64,000 nt of DNA from assembly GCA_029561345.1 (NCBI GenBank), contig JAKQJC010000033.1, positions 17,831 through 81,830 on the forward strand, given 5' to 3'. Below, piece by piece: positions 44,090 through 51,751 of this stretch. The notes under the pieces are model-generated. The model saw only the letters and a list, made by a program, of their open reading frames with translations. It had not been told where the DNA came from and did no database searches. The stretch is from Chloroflexota bacterium. Its GTDB lineage: Bacteria > Chloroflexota > Anaerolineae > Anaerolineales > Anaerolineaceae. Made by a program: the position numbers and the translations under genes. The first letter of the stretch is position 1. Every line of letters starts with the position of its first letter.

Positions 44090-45045
44090 TCACTGATTCG
44101 GTCTCCCTCACCCATGCGGCCATGGGAACTTTGATGGCTCACCGCGCCTATGGTGTTTCAGCTGAAACCTGTCTGGCGGATATTCAGGCAGCTGCGTTCC
44201 GTCTGGAAGCACAGTTCAGCCGGTTCAATCCCCAAAGTGATATCAGCCGCATTAATCAGAACGCCGGCCGGGAACCTGTCATCATCTCCAGAACCACCTT
44301 TGAGGGATTATCCCATGCCCTGTCCTTCTCAAAGCGGCACCAGGCTTATTTGGATATCACCATCGGCCCACTGGTTGATCTGTGGCGAAAGAGCAGGGAA
44401 ACGGGAGAGCCTCCTGAAGCAGCTCATTTACGCCAGGCCCTTTCACGGGTGAATGCGGCATCTCTGGTTCTTACACCCGGCCAGAATACGGCCTGGTTGC
44501 CCTTTCCAGGTCAATCCATCGACCTGGGTGGAATCGGTAAAGGCCTGGCCGGAGATCATTTCCTTGAACTGTACCAAAAACATGGCATCCGTTCGGCTTA
44601 TTCCAACCTCGGCGGTCATGTGGTTGCCCTTGGCTGCAGACCAGATGGGTCACCCTGGAAAATTGGCGTTCAGCATCCCCGGCAGCCCGACTGCCTGATC
44701 GGGCTGGTTTCAGTGGAAGGCAAATCTGTGGTTACTTCAGGAGATTACCAGCGCTTTTTTACCGGCCGCCGCGGCGAACATTTCCACCATATTCTGGATC
44801 CGGGCACAGGTTATCCGGCTCAATCGGGCCTTGCCAGTGTAACCGTGGTCGCAGAGTCATCAACCGCTGCTGATGCCCTCTCCACCATCCTCTTCGTCGC
44901 AGGCCTTCAAACCGGGCTGGATATCTTGAACCTCCATCCGGGTTGCGAGGGCATCTTTGTTGATCAGGCAATAGCAGTGTGGATCACACCCGGCTTGAAG
45001 GATACCTTCATACCTGCTGATGGCGTCATGTGGACAATTCTATAA
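44086..45045 (+). CDS. apbE: ApbE-family FAD:protein FMN transferase
   Basis: The 319-residue protein has the ApbE landmarks: an N-terminal AMGT, EAQFSRFNPQSDISRIN, then DITIGPLVDLWR, DLGGIGKGLAGD (FAD/Mg site), NLGGHVVALG, VVTSGDYQRFF and HHILDPGTGYPA with the conserved Asp. It attaches FMN covalently to a Ser/Thr of target proteins. The start is TTG 44086 overlapping the tetR stop; a later ATG at 44122 would remove the conserved N-terminus. No lipobox is present, so it may act inside the cell or be coupled to the neighbour. The following gene encodes a protein with a matching target motif. Confidence 0.92.
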   Translation: MITDSVSLTHAAMGTLMAHRAYGVSAETCLADIQAAAFRLEAQFSRFNPQSDISRINQNAGREPVIISRTTFEGLSHALSFSKRHQAYLDITIGPLVDLWRKSRETGEPPEAAHLRQALSRVNAASLVLTPGQNTAWLPFPGQSIDLGGIGKGLAGDHFLELYQKHGIRSAYSNLGGHVVALGCRPDGSPWKIGVQHPRQPDCLIGLVSVEGKSVVTSGDYQRFFTGRRGEHFHHILDPGTGYPAQSGLASVTVVAESSTAADALSTILFVAGLQTGLDILNLHPGCEGIFVDQAIAVWITPGLKDTFIPADGVMWTIL

Positions 45046-45071
45046 AATCAAATTCAAAAAAGGAGCAAAAA

Positions 45072-45482
45072 ATGATTGGCTGGATCATCACATTTCTCAC
45101 CCTTCTGGTAATCGGAATTGCTGGCACTGTGGGCTGGAAAAACCTGTCAAAAGAACATGAAGAAGCCCGTAACCTGGCATTGAATTCTGTAGATTTCACC
45201 AGGCTAAAGGACGGGACATTCACCGGTATTTATGGCGGCGGCATGTACGGCTGGCGGGCAAATCAATGTCAGGTGACGGTAACATCAGGCAGAGTCAAGC
45301 GCATTGATTTAATCCAGGGCAAAGAAGCCACCGGAAAGACAGCCACCCAACCGGATATGTTGTATGAACGGGTTATCCATGCCCAATCCCTGCAGGTGGA
45401 TACCATCAGCGGCGCCACGCTCACCTCAAAAGCTTACCTGCAAGCGGTGGAAAATGCACTTCTTCGGGCTCAGACCGAATAA
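45072..45482 (+). CDS. Membrane-anchored FMN-binding domain protein, ApbE target
   Basis: The 136-residue protein has one N-terminal TM helix (IGWIITFLTLLVIGIAGTVG), then an FMN_bind domain: GTFTGIYGGGMYGWRANQCQVTV, RVKRIDLIQGKEATGK, and DTISGATLTSKA. The last matches the ApbE flavinylation motif D-x-x-S-G-A-T, predicting FMN on T116 outside the membrane. Such small proteins act as extracytosolic electron carriers. AGGAGC just before ATG 45072 supports the start. It lies directly after apbE, its likely modifying enzyme. Confidence 0.9.
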   Translation: MIGWIITFLTLLVIGIAGTVGWKNLSKEHEEARNLALNSVDFTRLKDGTFTGIYGGGMYGWRANQCQVTVTSGRVKRIDLIQGKEATGKTATQPDMLYERVIHAQSLQVDTISGATLTSKAYLQAVENALLRAQTE

Positions 45483-45503
45483 TTGCCAGGAAAGCCCCAT
45501 CCC

Positions 45504-47018
45504 ATGCAATATAAAAACTGGATCATCCTCCTTTTTTCCCTGACTCTCGCTTTCGCGCTGTTCTCACCCGGCGCTGCCGGCGGAATCCCGTCTACAAATA
45601 ACAATTATACAGAAACCGGCACCTATATTCAGGAACAGCTGCAAACCCTCAACATCCCCGGTGCGTACCTGGTCATTGTGGAAGGTGATAGAATTGCCTA
45701 CACGCAGGAATTTGGGGGGGCCAGCCCTGACGGCAGCCCGCCCACGCCTCAGACGCCTTTCTTTATTGGCTCACTCACCAAATCCTTCACCGCACTTGCC
45801 ATCATGCAGCTCGTTGAAGCCGGCAAAGTGAACCTGGATGCCCCTATTCAGGAGTATCTGCCCTGGTTCGCCCTGGCTGATCCACAGGCGGCAGCTCAAA
45901 TAACGGTGCGCCACCTCCTCACTCAGACCAGCGGCCTCTCCACCATCCCAGGAATGACCGGTTTGAGTGATTTTGACAGCTCTCCTCAGGCCATGGAACG
46001 CCAGGCCCGCGCCCTGGCCGGGTTATTGCCTGCCAATCCCCCGGGTGAGTTTTTTGAATACAGCAACACCAACTTCAACCTGCTCGGCCTCATCATTGAG
46101 GCGGCCAGCGGTGAAAAATATGCAGATTATCTACAGACACACATTTTCACCCCTCTCGATATGCGCCGCACCTTCACCGACAAATCCGCAGCCCGGCAAA
46201 ATGGGCTTGCGGTGGGACACCAGCTCTGGTTCAGTCTGCCCATCCCGGTGCCTGATCTTCCGGTGCCAGCCGGCTCCCTTCCCTCCGGTCAGTTAATCTC
46301 CAGCGCCGAGGATATGGGACACTACCTGATTGCCCAGCTCAATGCGGGCACATATGCAGACAGGCAGGTATTGTCTGCCCAGGGCATGGCTCAGATGCAC
46401 GAGCCTTTGGTGAAGGTCAGCATTGCGGGAAACGAAATGAGCAGCTATGGGTTGGGCTGGTTCATCAACCAGACCGGCCACGGCCCCCTCATCTTTCATG
46501 ACGGCGAGGTTCCCGACTTCTTCTCCTATATGGCGTTGATGCCAGATCAAGACCGTGCCATGGTCCTGCTGGTTAACGCCAATGAACAGGTCTACAATTA
46601 TGCGCTCTGGAACCTCAGTGAAAATGCCGCCCTGAAGCTGATGGATCTCCCTGTGCCAGGTAACTGCTGGGGAGTCCTTCCCTGGGCAATGAGAACCGCC
46701 CTCCTTCTTCCGGTCCTGCAGTTGGCAGCCATATGCATATCCATGCGGCGTTTCACCCGCTGGCAGAAGGATCCTGCCTGCCGCCCTGGCGTCCTCCGCT
46801 TATGGCTGCTGCACATTCTGCTGCCAACCCTGCTCAACCTGCTGCTGGTCAGCAGCGCCGCGGCCATCCTGTTCAGCGGAATGCTGCCATTCATCATGCT
46901 CTTTATGGGGGATATAGCCGCACTGCTCCTGCTGATGGGAGCAATCGCCCTGGTCTGGCTGGGCGTGCGGTTCGTGGTGATCCTCAAGGTTTGCCGCCTG
47001 TCCCACCCCATAGAATAA
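45504..47018 (+). CDS. Serine beta-lactamase-like hydrolase with C-terminal membrane helices
   Basis: The 504-residue protein has a signal peptide/TM at 1-28, then a class C beta-lactamase/PBP4*-like domain. Its motifs are GSLTKSFTA (catalytic Ser and Lys of SxxK), FEYSNTNFNLLG (YxN) and FHDGEVPDF (H-x-G). The C-terminal ~130 residues carry three or four hydrophobic helices (WAMRTALLLPVLQLAA, LLHILLPTLLNLLLVSS, MLFMGDIAALLLLMG). Family members with this layout are membrane-bound esterases or peptidases. ATG 45504 has AGGAAA upstream. It is the last gene of the tetR/apbE operon; its link to flavin transfer is unclear. Confidence 0.85.
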   Translation: MQYKNWIILLFSLTLAFALFSPGAAGGIPSTNNNYTETGTYIQEQLQTLNIPGAYLVIVEGDRIAYTQEFGGASPDGSPPTPQTPFFIGSLTKSFTALAIMQLVEAGKVNLDAPIQEYLPWFALADPQAAAQITVRHLLTQTSGLSTIPGMTGLSDFDSSPQAMERQARALAGLLPANPPGEFFEYSNTNFNLLGLIIEAASGEKYADYLQTHIFTPLDMRRTFTDKSAARQNGLAVGHQLWFSLPIPVPDLPVPAGSLPSGQLISSAEDMGHYLIAQLNAGTYADRQVLSAQGMAQMHEPLVKVSIAGNEMSSYGLGWFINQTGHGPLIFHDGEVPDFFSYMALMPDQDRAMVLLVNANEQVYNYALWNLSENAALKLMDLPVPGNCWGVLPWAMRTALLLPVLQLAAICISMRRFTRWQKDPACRPGVLRLWLLHILLPTLLNLLLVSSAAAILFSGMLPFIMLFMGDIAALLLLMGAIALVWLGVRFVVILKVCRLSHPIE

Positions 47019-47023
47019 AAACG

Positions 47024-47051
47024 ACCTCCCATGGCTGGTTTCATGGGAGGT
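47024..47051. terminator. Bidirectional terminator between serine hydrolase and hexuronate operon
   Basis: ACCTCCCATG (47024-47033) and CATGGGAGGT (47042-47051) form a perfect stem with an 8-base loop. On the minus strand it is followed by CGTTTTTATT; on the plus strand by TATTATTT. It ends both converging operons. Confidence 0.9.
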
Positions 47052-47071
47052 TATTATTTCGTGCGGATAGA

Positions 47072-48154
47072 TTACCTTTGGATACGCGCCGATCCACCTT
47101 TGACAAAGGCCCGCACCTGCTCGATTGTGGCCATCGTCGTATCGCCGGGGAAAGTGGTCAGCAGTGCGCCGTGCGCCCAGCCCAGGTTGACCGCATCCTG
47201 TTCCGTCTCGCCGTTCAACAGGCCGTAGAAGAACCCGGAGGCAAAGCCGTCTCCGCCGCCAACCCGGTCATAAACATCCAGCTCGCAGATGGGCGAGGTG
47301 AAAGTGCTGCCGTTCACCCAGGCCACCGCTCCCCAGGTATGATGGTTGGTTGAATGCACCTCGCGCAGCGTGGTGGCCACCACCTTCACATTGGGGAATT
47401 TCTCCACCACCCGGTCAATCATGCCAAAGAAAGTACTCGGATCCAGTTTGGATTTCGCCGCCACTTCAGGCCCTGGAATACCCAGACCAAGCTGTAAATC
47501 TTCTTCGTTGCCCACCAGCACATCCACATTTTCCACAATGCGCCTCACCACCGATTGGGCATGTTCCTGCCCGCCCCACAGGTTCCAGAGCTTGGCGCGG
47601 TAATTCAGGTCAAAGGACGTGACCACCCCGTGAGATTTAGCCGCTTTCATGGCTTCGATGATCAATTCGCCGGTGGTCGCCGAAAGGGCTGAGAAAATAC
47701 CGCCGCTGTGAAACCAGCGCACGCCGGCGCCAAAGATGGCATTCCAGTCAAAATCGCCCGGTTTGAGCAGGGCACCGGCTTCATTGGCGCGGTTATAGAA
47801 GACCACCGGCGCGCGCACCCCGTATCCTCGGTCGCTGTACACCGTGGCCATATTGGGCCCATTGACACCGTTATGCTTGAAATGTTTGTAGAAAGGCTTC
47901 ACCCCCATCGCCCTGACGCGCTCCGCGATCAGGTCGCCAATGGGATAATCCACCATCGCTGTGGCAATGCCGGTGTTCAGGCCAAAACAGTCTGCCAGAT
48001 TGGCGGCGCAGTTAAATTCTCCCCCGCTGACATGAATGGCGCATTGCGCTGCCTTGCGGAAAGGGACAATCCCCGGATCAAGGCGGTGAACCAGAGCACC
48101 AAGGGAAAGAAAGTCGAGGCCAGCCTCAGGATTGATTTGCAGTCCGTATTTCAT
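47072..48154 (-). CDS. PfkB-family sugar(-acid) kinase of the hexuronate operon
   Basis: The 360-residue ribokinase-fold protein has GGEFNCAANLADCFG near the N-terminus and the C-terminal DRVGGGDGFASGFFYG, which contains the anion hole and catalytic Asp of the PfkB signature 2. Annotation by similarity would be 2-keto-3-deoxygluconate kinase. The operon encodes no mannonate dehydratase to make that substrate, but it does encode 6-phosphogluconate dehydrogenase and a LarA-type epimerase. Gluconate is therefore an equally likely or better substrate, giving 6-phosphogluconate. AAAGGA upstream fixes ATG 48154. It is the last gene before the terminator. Confidence 0.82.
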   Translation of the reverse strand: MKYGLQINPEAGLDFLSLGALVHRLDPGIVPFRKAAQCAIHVSGGEFNCAANLADCFGLNTGIATAMVDYPIGDLIAERVRAMGVKPFYKHFKHNGVNGPNMATVYSDRGYGVRAPVVFYNRANEAGALLKPGDFDWNAIFGAGVRWFHSGGIFSALSATTGELIIEAMKAAKSHGVVTSFDLNYRAKLWNLWGGQEHAQSVVRRIVENVDVLVGNEEDLQLGLGIPGPEVAAKSKLDPSTFFGMIDRVVEKFPNVKVVATTLREVHSTNHHTWGAVAWVNGSTFTSPICELDVYDRVGGGDGFASGFFYGLLNGETEQDAVNLGWAHGALLTTFPGDTTMATIEQVRAFVKGGSARIQR

Positions 48155-48189
48155 GATTATTCCTTTCGGTTCAAAAAAAGAATGCGGCC

Positions 48190-49596
48190 CTATTGCCACT
48201 CGGTATGGAAAACGCCTTCACGGTCCACGCGCCGGTAGGTGTGTGCGCCAAAGTAATCCCTCTGGGCCTGGGTCAGGTTGGCCGGCAGGCGCGCACTGCG
48301 GTAGGCATCATAATAAGCCAGGGCTGAGCTGAACGCCAGGGCCGGAATGCCGCTTTCTGCCGCCATGGCCACCACCCGGCGCAGGGCTCCCTGACGGGTA
48401 TTCATCGCCGCCGCAAATTCAGGATCCAACATCAAATTGGCCAGATCGGCATTGCGGGTAAAAGCAGCGCAAATATCATTGAGAAAGCGCGCCCGGATGA
48501 TGCAGCCGCCTCGCCAGATGCGGGCAATGGCGCTGAAATTCAGGTTGTAGCCATATTCCCGGCTGGCCAGTTTCATCAGGCCAAAACCCTGGGCATACGA
48601 GCAAATTTTGGCCGCATACAGGGCATCGCGCATAGCCTGGATCACTTCCTGTGGATCAGCGGAAATGGCCGGCTGTGGGCCGCTCAATACCTTTGCGGCT
48701 GCCACGCGCTCCTCTTTATAGGCCGAAATGATCCGGCTTTCAACCGCCGCGTTAATTGTTGGTGTGGGTGCGCCCAGGTCAAGAGAATTCTGGCTCGTCC
48801 ATTTACCTGTCCCTTTTTGCTGGGCCTCATCCAGAATGAGATCCACCACCGCGCTGCCGCTTTCCGGGTCCATCCGGGTAAAAATATCCGCCGTGATCTC
48901 GATAAGATATGATTCCAGCTCTCCCCTGTTCCAATCAGCAAAGATCTCGTGCAACTGCGCATTATTCAGGCCCAGGCCGCGGTGCAGGATGTCATAGGCT
49001 TCGGCAATCAGCTGCATATCGCCGTATTCAATGCCGTTGTGCACCATCTTGACATAATGACCTGCTCCCCGCGGTCCCATATAGGCCACACAGGGTTCGT
49101 TTTCGCCAACCCGGGCGGCAATGGCTTCAAAAATCGGCCTGACCAGTTCCCAGGCTTCAGGCTGCCCGCCCGGCATGATCGCCGGCCCCCAGAGGGCACC
49201 CTGCTCGCCGCCGCTGACCCCGGCGCCAATGTAAATGATCCCTTCCACCTCAAGTTCCTTTGAGCGGCGTTCCGTGTCGGGGAAAAAGGTGTTGCCGCCG
49301 TCAATCAGCAAATCCCCTTTGGCCAGGTGCGGCTTGAGGGAAGCTATGGCCGAATCGACCGCCTTGCCGGCCGGAACCATCATCAGGATGCGGCGGGGCA
49401 GCTCCAGGGTGGAGAGAAAATCTTCCAGGGTTTCACAGGGAATCAGATTTTTACCCGCTGATTCGCCCTGAAAAGCCTTCACCTTGCCTGAATTCAGGTC
49501 ATACCCTGCCACCTTGAAGCCGTTACGCTCCATGTTGAGGGCCAGCATGTGTCCCATGACGCCCAGGCCCATGATGCCAAAATTCGCTTTGTCCAC
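48190..49596 (-). CDS. gnd: 6-phosphogluconate dehydrogenase (decarboxylating)
   Basis: The 468-residue protein is the full-length classical enzyme. It has the N-terminal Rossmann motif GIMGLGVMGHMLALNM, the substrate/catalytic segment GAGHYVKMVHNGIEYGDMQ (Lys and the HNGIEY site), and the C-terminal helical domain with KTGKWT-like KGTGKWTSQNSLDLG. It oxidises and decarboxylates 6-phosphogluconate to ribulose 5-phosphate. Its place inside a hexuronate operon is unusual and suggests that the operon feeds the pentose phosphate pathway. It starts three bases after the LarA-family gene ends. Confidence 0.95.
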   Translation of the reverse strand: MDKANFGIMGLGVMGHMLALNMERNGFKVAGYDLNSGKVKAFQGESAGKNLIPCETLEDFLSTLELPRRILMMVPAGKAVDSAIASLKPHLAKGDLLIDGGNTFFPDTERRSKELEVEGIIYIGAGVSGGEQGALWGPAIMPGGQPEAWELVRPIFEAIAARVGENEPCVAYMGPRGAGHYVKMVHNGIEYGDMQLIAEAYDILHRGLGLNNAQLHEIFADWNRGELESYLIEITADIFTRMDPESGSAVVDLILDEAQQKGTGKWTSQNSLDLGAPTPTINAAVESRIISAYKEERVAAAKVLSGPQPAISADPQEVIQAMRDALYAAKICSYAQGFGLMKLASREYGYNLNFSAIARIWRGGCIIRARFLNDICAAFTRNADLANLMLDPEFAAAMNTRQGALRRVVAMAAESGIPALAFSSALAYYDAYRSARLPANLTQAQRDYFGAHTYRRVDREGVFHTEWQ

Positions 49597-49599
49597 TGT

Positions 49600-50892
49600 T
49601 TATCTCCTGAAACGGAATAAAATTTCGCCTGCTTTGGGAACGTAGAGCAGGCCTTCCTCTTCGCGGTCTTTCCACGCTGCCGCATAAACGCTGGCCGGAT
49701 CAAGGTAGCCCAGGTTCAGCCGGGCGCATTCCTCAGGCGGGATCTGACTGGCCAGGGTCACCCTGAGATTGGGCTTTTCCTGTCCATTTTCCATATGCCC
49801 CGAACCGCGCACATGGGTGGAATGAGCCAGCACCCCCAGAGGGATGTGTTTGAAACGCTCCCAGTCGTTGAGAAAATACGGCAGGATGTGGTAACCAATT
49901 TCGGCGATATATTTGCCGTGCACATGGCTGACCACGCTCAAATGGGGGGCATAAATAATCACTTCCCCGCCCGGGGCCACCACCGGCTCCAGTTTGTACA
50001 TGGCTTTGGCCGCCGTCCACAGCTCGTCATACATCGTCGGAGCGCAGGACAGCACGCGCTGGAAAGGTTTTTCGCACCAGCGAATATGGCGCTGGGCTGA
50101 AACATCCGCTGCCGCGCTCCAGGCAGAAAGATGATCGCCGATAAACAGCCCGCTCAGGTCATGCCCTTCCACCACCAGGGCAATCAGGGTCAGGGGTCTG
50201 GGCAAGTGTGCTGCGGCGGCGTGAATCATCCCCCGCGCCGGAGTATCCTTCAATCCAATGGTCCCCACCACACCGGCAAGGGCACCCAACCAGTGGGTGG
50301 CGTTGATCATTTCCGGGCCGGATATACCCGGAAACAGGTATTTGACTCCGCCGGAAAAACCCACCACCTCATGTGGAAAAGTCGGGCCGAGGATGATCAG
50401 GTGATCATAATTGAGAATGGCTCTGTTGATACAGATATCCACCTTTTCAGGCAGAGAAGCATGCCAATGGCTGCCGGCAATCTCGCGAATTTGATCCTGT
50501 TCAATGACCCCAAGCGAGGTGAGAGCTGCCGGGTTATCCCAGGCGTGGTTGAGGAGCTGAACGGACGGGTAATGGCCCTGTCCAAACCCCTTTCCCACCG
50601 CCAGTGCAGCCCGTTCATCCGGCGAGACGCCGACAAGCTGGTTGAGGTGGTCATCATCCAGGGCAGGATGGGTTCCCAGCGCCACCATGAAGTCGAGCTG
50701 CCGGGCATCCTTCAAAGATTCAACCAGGCAGCGAAACAGAAAAGGCAGCGGGAGAGAACGGGTGTGATCTGGAATCAGGACCAGAATGCGCTGACCAGAA
50801 AACTGGCCTTCCAGGGTCTGCGCCAGGGTGGCGCGAATGGTCTCCTGCGGCAGAACCTGCCCGGCTGGTGAGGTGATTTGTGCTTGCAGCAT
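49600..50892 (-). CDS. LarA-family nickel-pincer hydroxyacid epimerase, probably mannonate/gluconate
   Basis: The 430-residue protein keeps every LarA landmark: PDHTR (D42, R45), GTHP (H75), FPHEVVGFSGGVKYLFPG (H174 and K184) and THW (H200). H174, K184 and H200 even share the numbering of lactate racemase LarA, where K184 bears the nickel-pincer nucleotide. LarA homologues include D-gluconate 2-epimerases, which interconvert gluconate and mannonate. That reaction would connect the SDR product in this operon to 6-phosphogluconate dehydrogenase. The pincer-synthesis genes larB, larC and larE are not in this window. No clear ribosome site precedes ATG 50892. The substrate is inferred from context. 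Confidence 0.88.
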   Translation of the reverse strand: MLQAQITSPAGQVLPQETIRATLAQTLEGQFSGQRILVLIPDHTRSLPLPFLFRCLVESLKDARQLDFMVALGTHPALDDDHLNQLVGVSPDERAALAVGKGFGQGHYPSVQLLNHAWDNPAALTSLGVIEQDQIREIAGSHWHASLPEKVDICINRAILNYDHLIILGPTFPHEVVGFSGGVKYLFPGISGPEMINATHWLGALAGVVGTIGLKDTPARGMIHAAAAHLPRPLTLIALVVEGHDLSGLFIGDHLSAWSAAADVSAQRHIRWCEKPFQRVLSCAPTMYDELWTAAKAMYKLEPVVAPGGEVIIYAPHLSVVSHVHGKYIAEIGYHILPYFLNDWERFKHIPLGVLAHSTHVRGSGHMENGQEKPNLRVTLASQIPPEECARLNLGYLDPASVYAAAWKDREEEGLLYVPKAGEILFRFRR

Positions 50893-50920
50893 GTTTTTTT
50901 CACTGTGGGTTTCAGCGTCT

Positions 50921-51730
50921 TTAAACGCCGCTGAAGGCTGAAAAACCGCCGTCCACCGGCACCACCACCCCGGTGATAAAGGCCGAAGCCGGCGAGACCA
51001 GCCACATCAGCGTGCCGAGCAGGTCATCCGGAACGCCAAAACGGCCCATGGGGGTGTGCGACATGATCTGCTGCCCGCGCGGGGTCAGAGAGCCGTCTTC
51101 GTTGAGCAGCATGCGCTGGTTCTGCTCGCCAACGAAGAATCCCGGGGCAATGGCGTTGACGCGAATGGATGGGCTGTATTCCTGAGCCAGGTGCACGGCC
51201 AGCCACTGGGTGAAATTGCTCACCCCGGCCTTGGCCGCCGAGTAAGCCGGGATGCGGGTCAGCGGGCGGAAGGCATTCATGGAAGAAATGTTGATGATCA
51301 CCCCGCTCTTCTGAGCAGCCATCAGCCGGCCAAACACCTGGCTGGGCAACATGGTGCCCATCAGGTTCAGGTCAAACACCCAGCGGACCGCGTCAGCCGG
51401 CAGGTCAAAAAAGCTCTGTTCAGGGTTGGTGGTGGCCTGGGGTTTATTGCCGCCCGCGCCGTTGATCAGAATATCTACCCGCCCATAGGTCTCCATAACC
51501 TGTGCGGCGGCCGCCTCCACGCCGGCCTTATCCAGCACATTGCAGGCCAGGCCTGTGGCACCGCCGCCCAGCTGCTCAGCCAGGGCCTCTGCCGGTTCGG
51601 GACGCAGGTCCAGAACAGCCACCTTCGCCCCGCCCTCCGCCAGCGCCCGGCACATGCCCGAACAAAGCACTCCGGCGCCGCCGGTCACCACGGCCACCTT
51701 TCCCTGAATATCGAATGAAACGCTCATCAT
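50921..51730 (-). CDS. SDR oxidoreductase, probable fructuronate reductase
   Basis: This 269-residue classical short-chain dehydrogenase has the cofactor motif TGGAGVLCSG (a variant of TGxxxGxG) and the downstream Asp of VAVLDLRPEP, which favours NAD. The NAG-type strand appears as INGAGG, the catalytic Ser is in NISSMN, and YSAAK gives Tyr and Lys. SDR-type fructuronate (D-mannonate) oxidoreductases are known from hexuronate clusters of Thermotoga. Here it follows glucuronate isomerase by 21 bases, so reduction of fructuronate to mannonate is the expected step. AAGAAAGG precedes ATG 51730; ATG 51727 is equally possible. Confidence 0.85.
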   Translation of the reverse strand: MMSVSFDIQGKVAVVTGGAGVLCSGMCRALAEGGAKVAVLDLRPEPAEALAEQLGGGATGLACNVLDKAGVEAAAAQVMETYGRVDILINGAGGNKPQATTNPEQSFFDLPADAVRWVFDLNLMGTMLPSQVFGRLMAAQKSGVIINISSMNAFRPLTRIPAYSAAKAGVSNFTQWLAVHLAQEYSPSIRVNAIAPGFFVGEQNQRMLLNEDGSLTPRGQQIMSHTPMGRFGVPDDLLGTLMWLVSPASAFITGVVVPVDGGFSAFSGV

Positions 51731-51751
51731 CGTTTGCCTTTCTTGAGGTTT

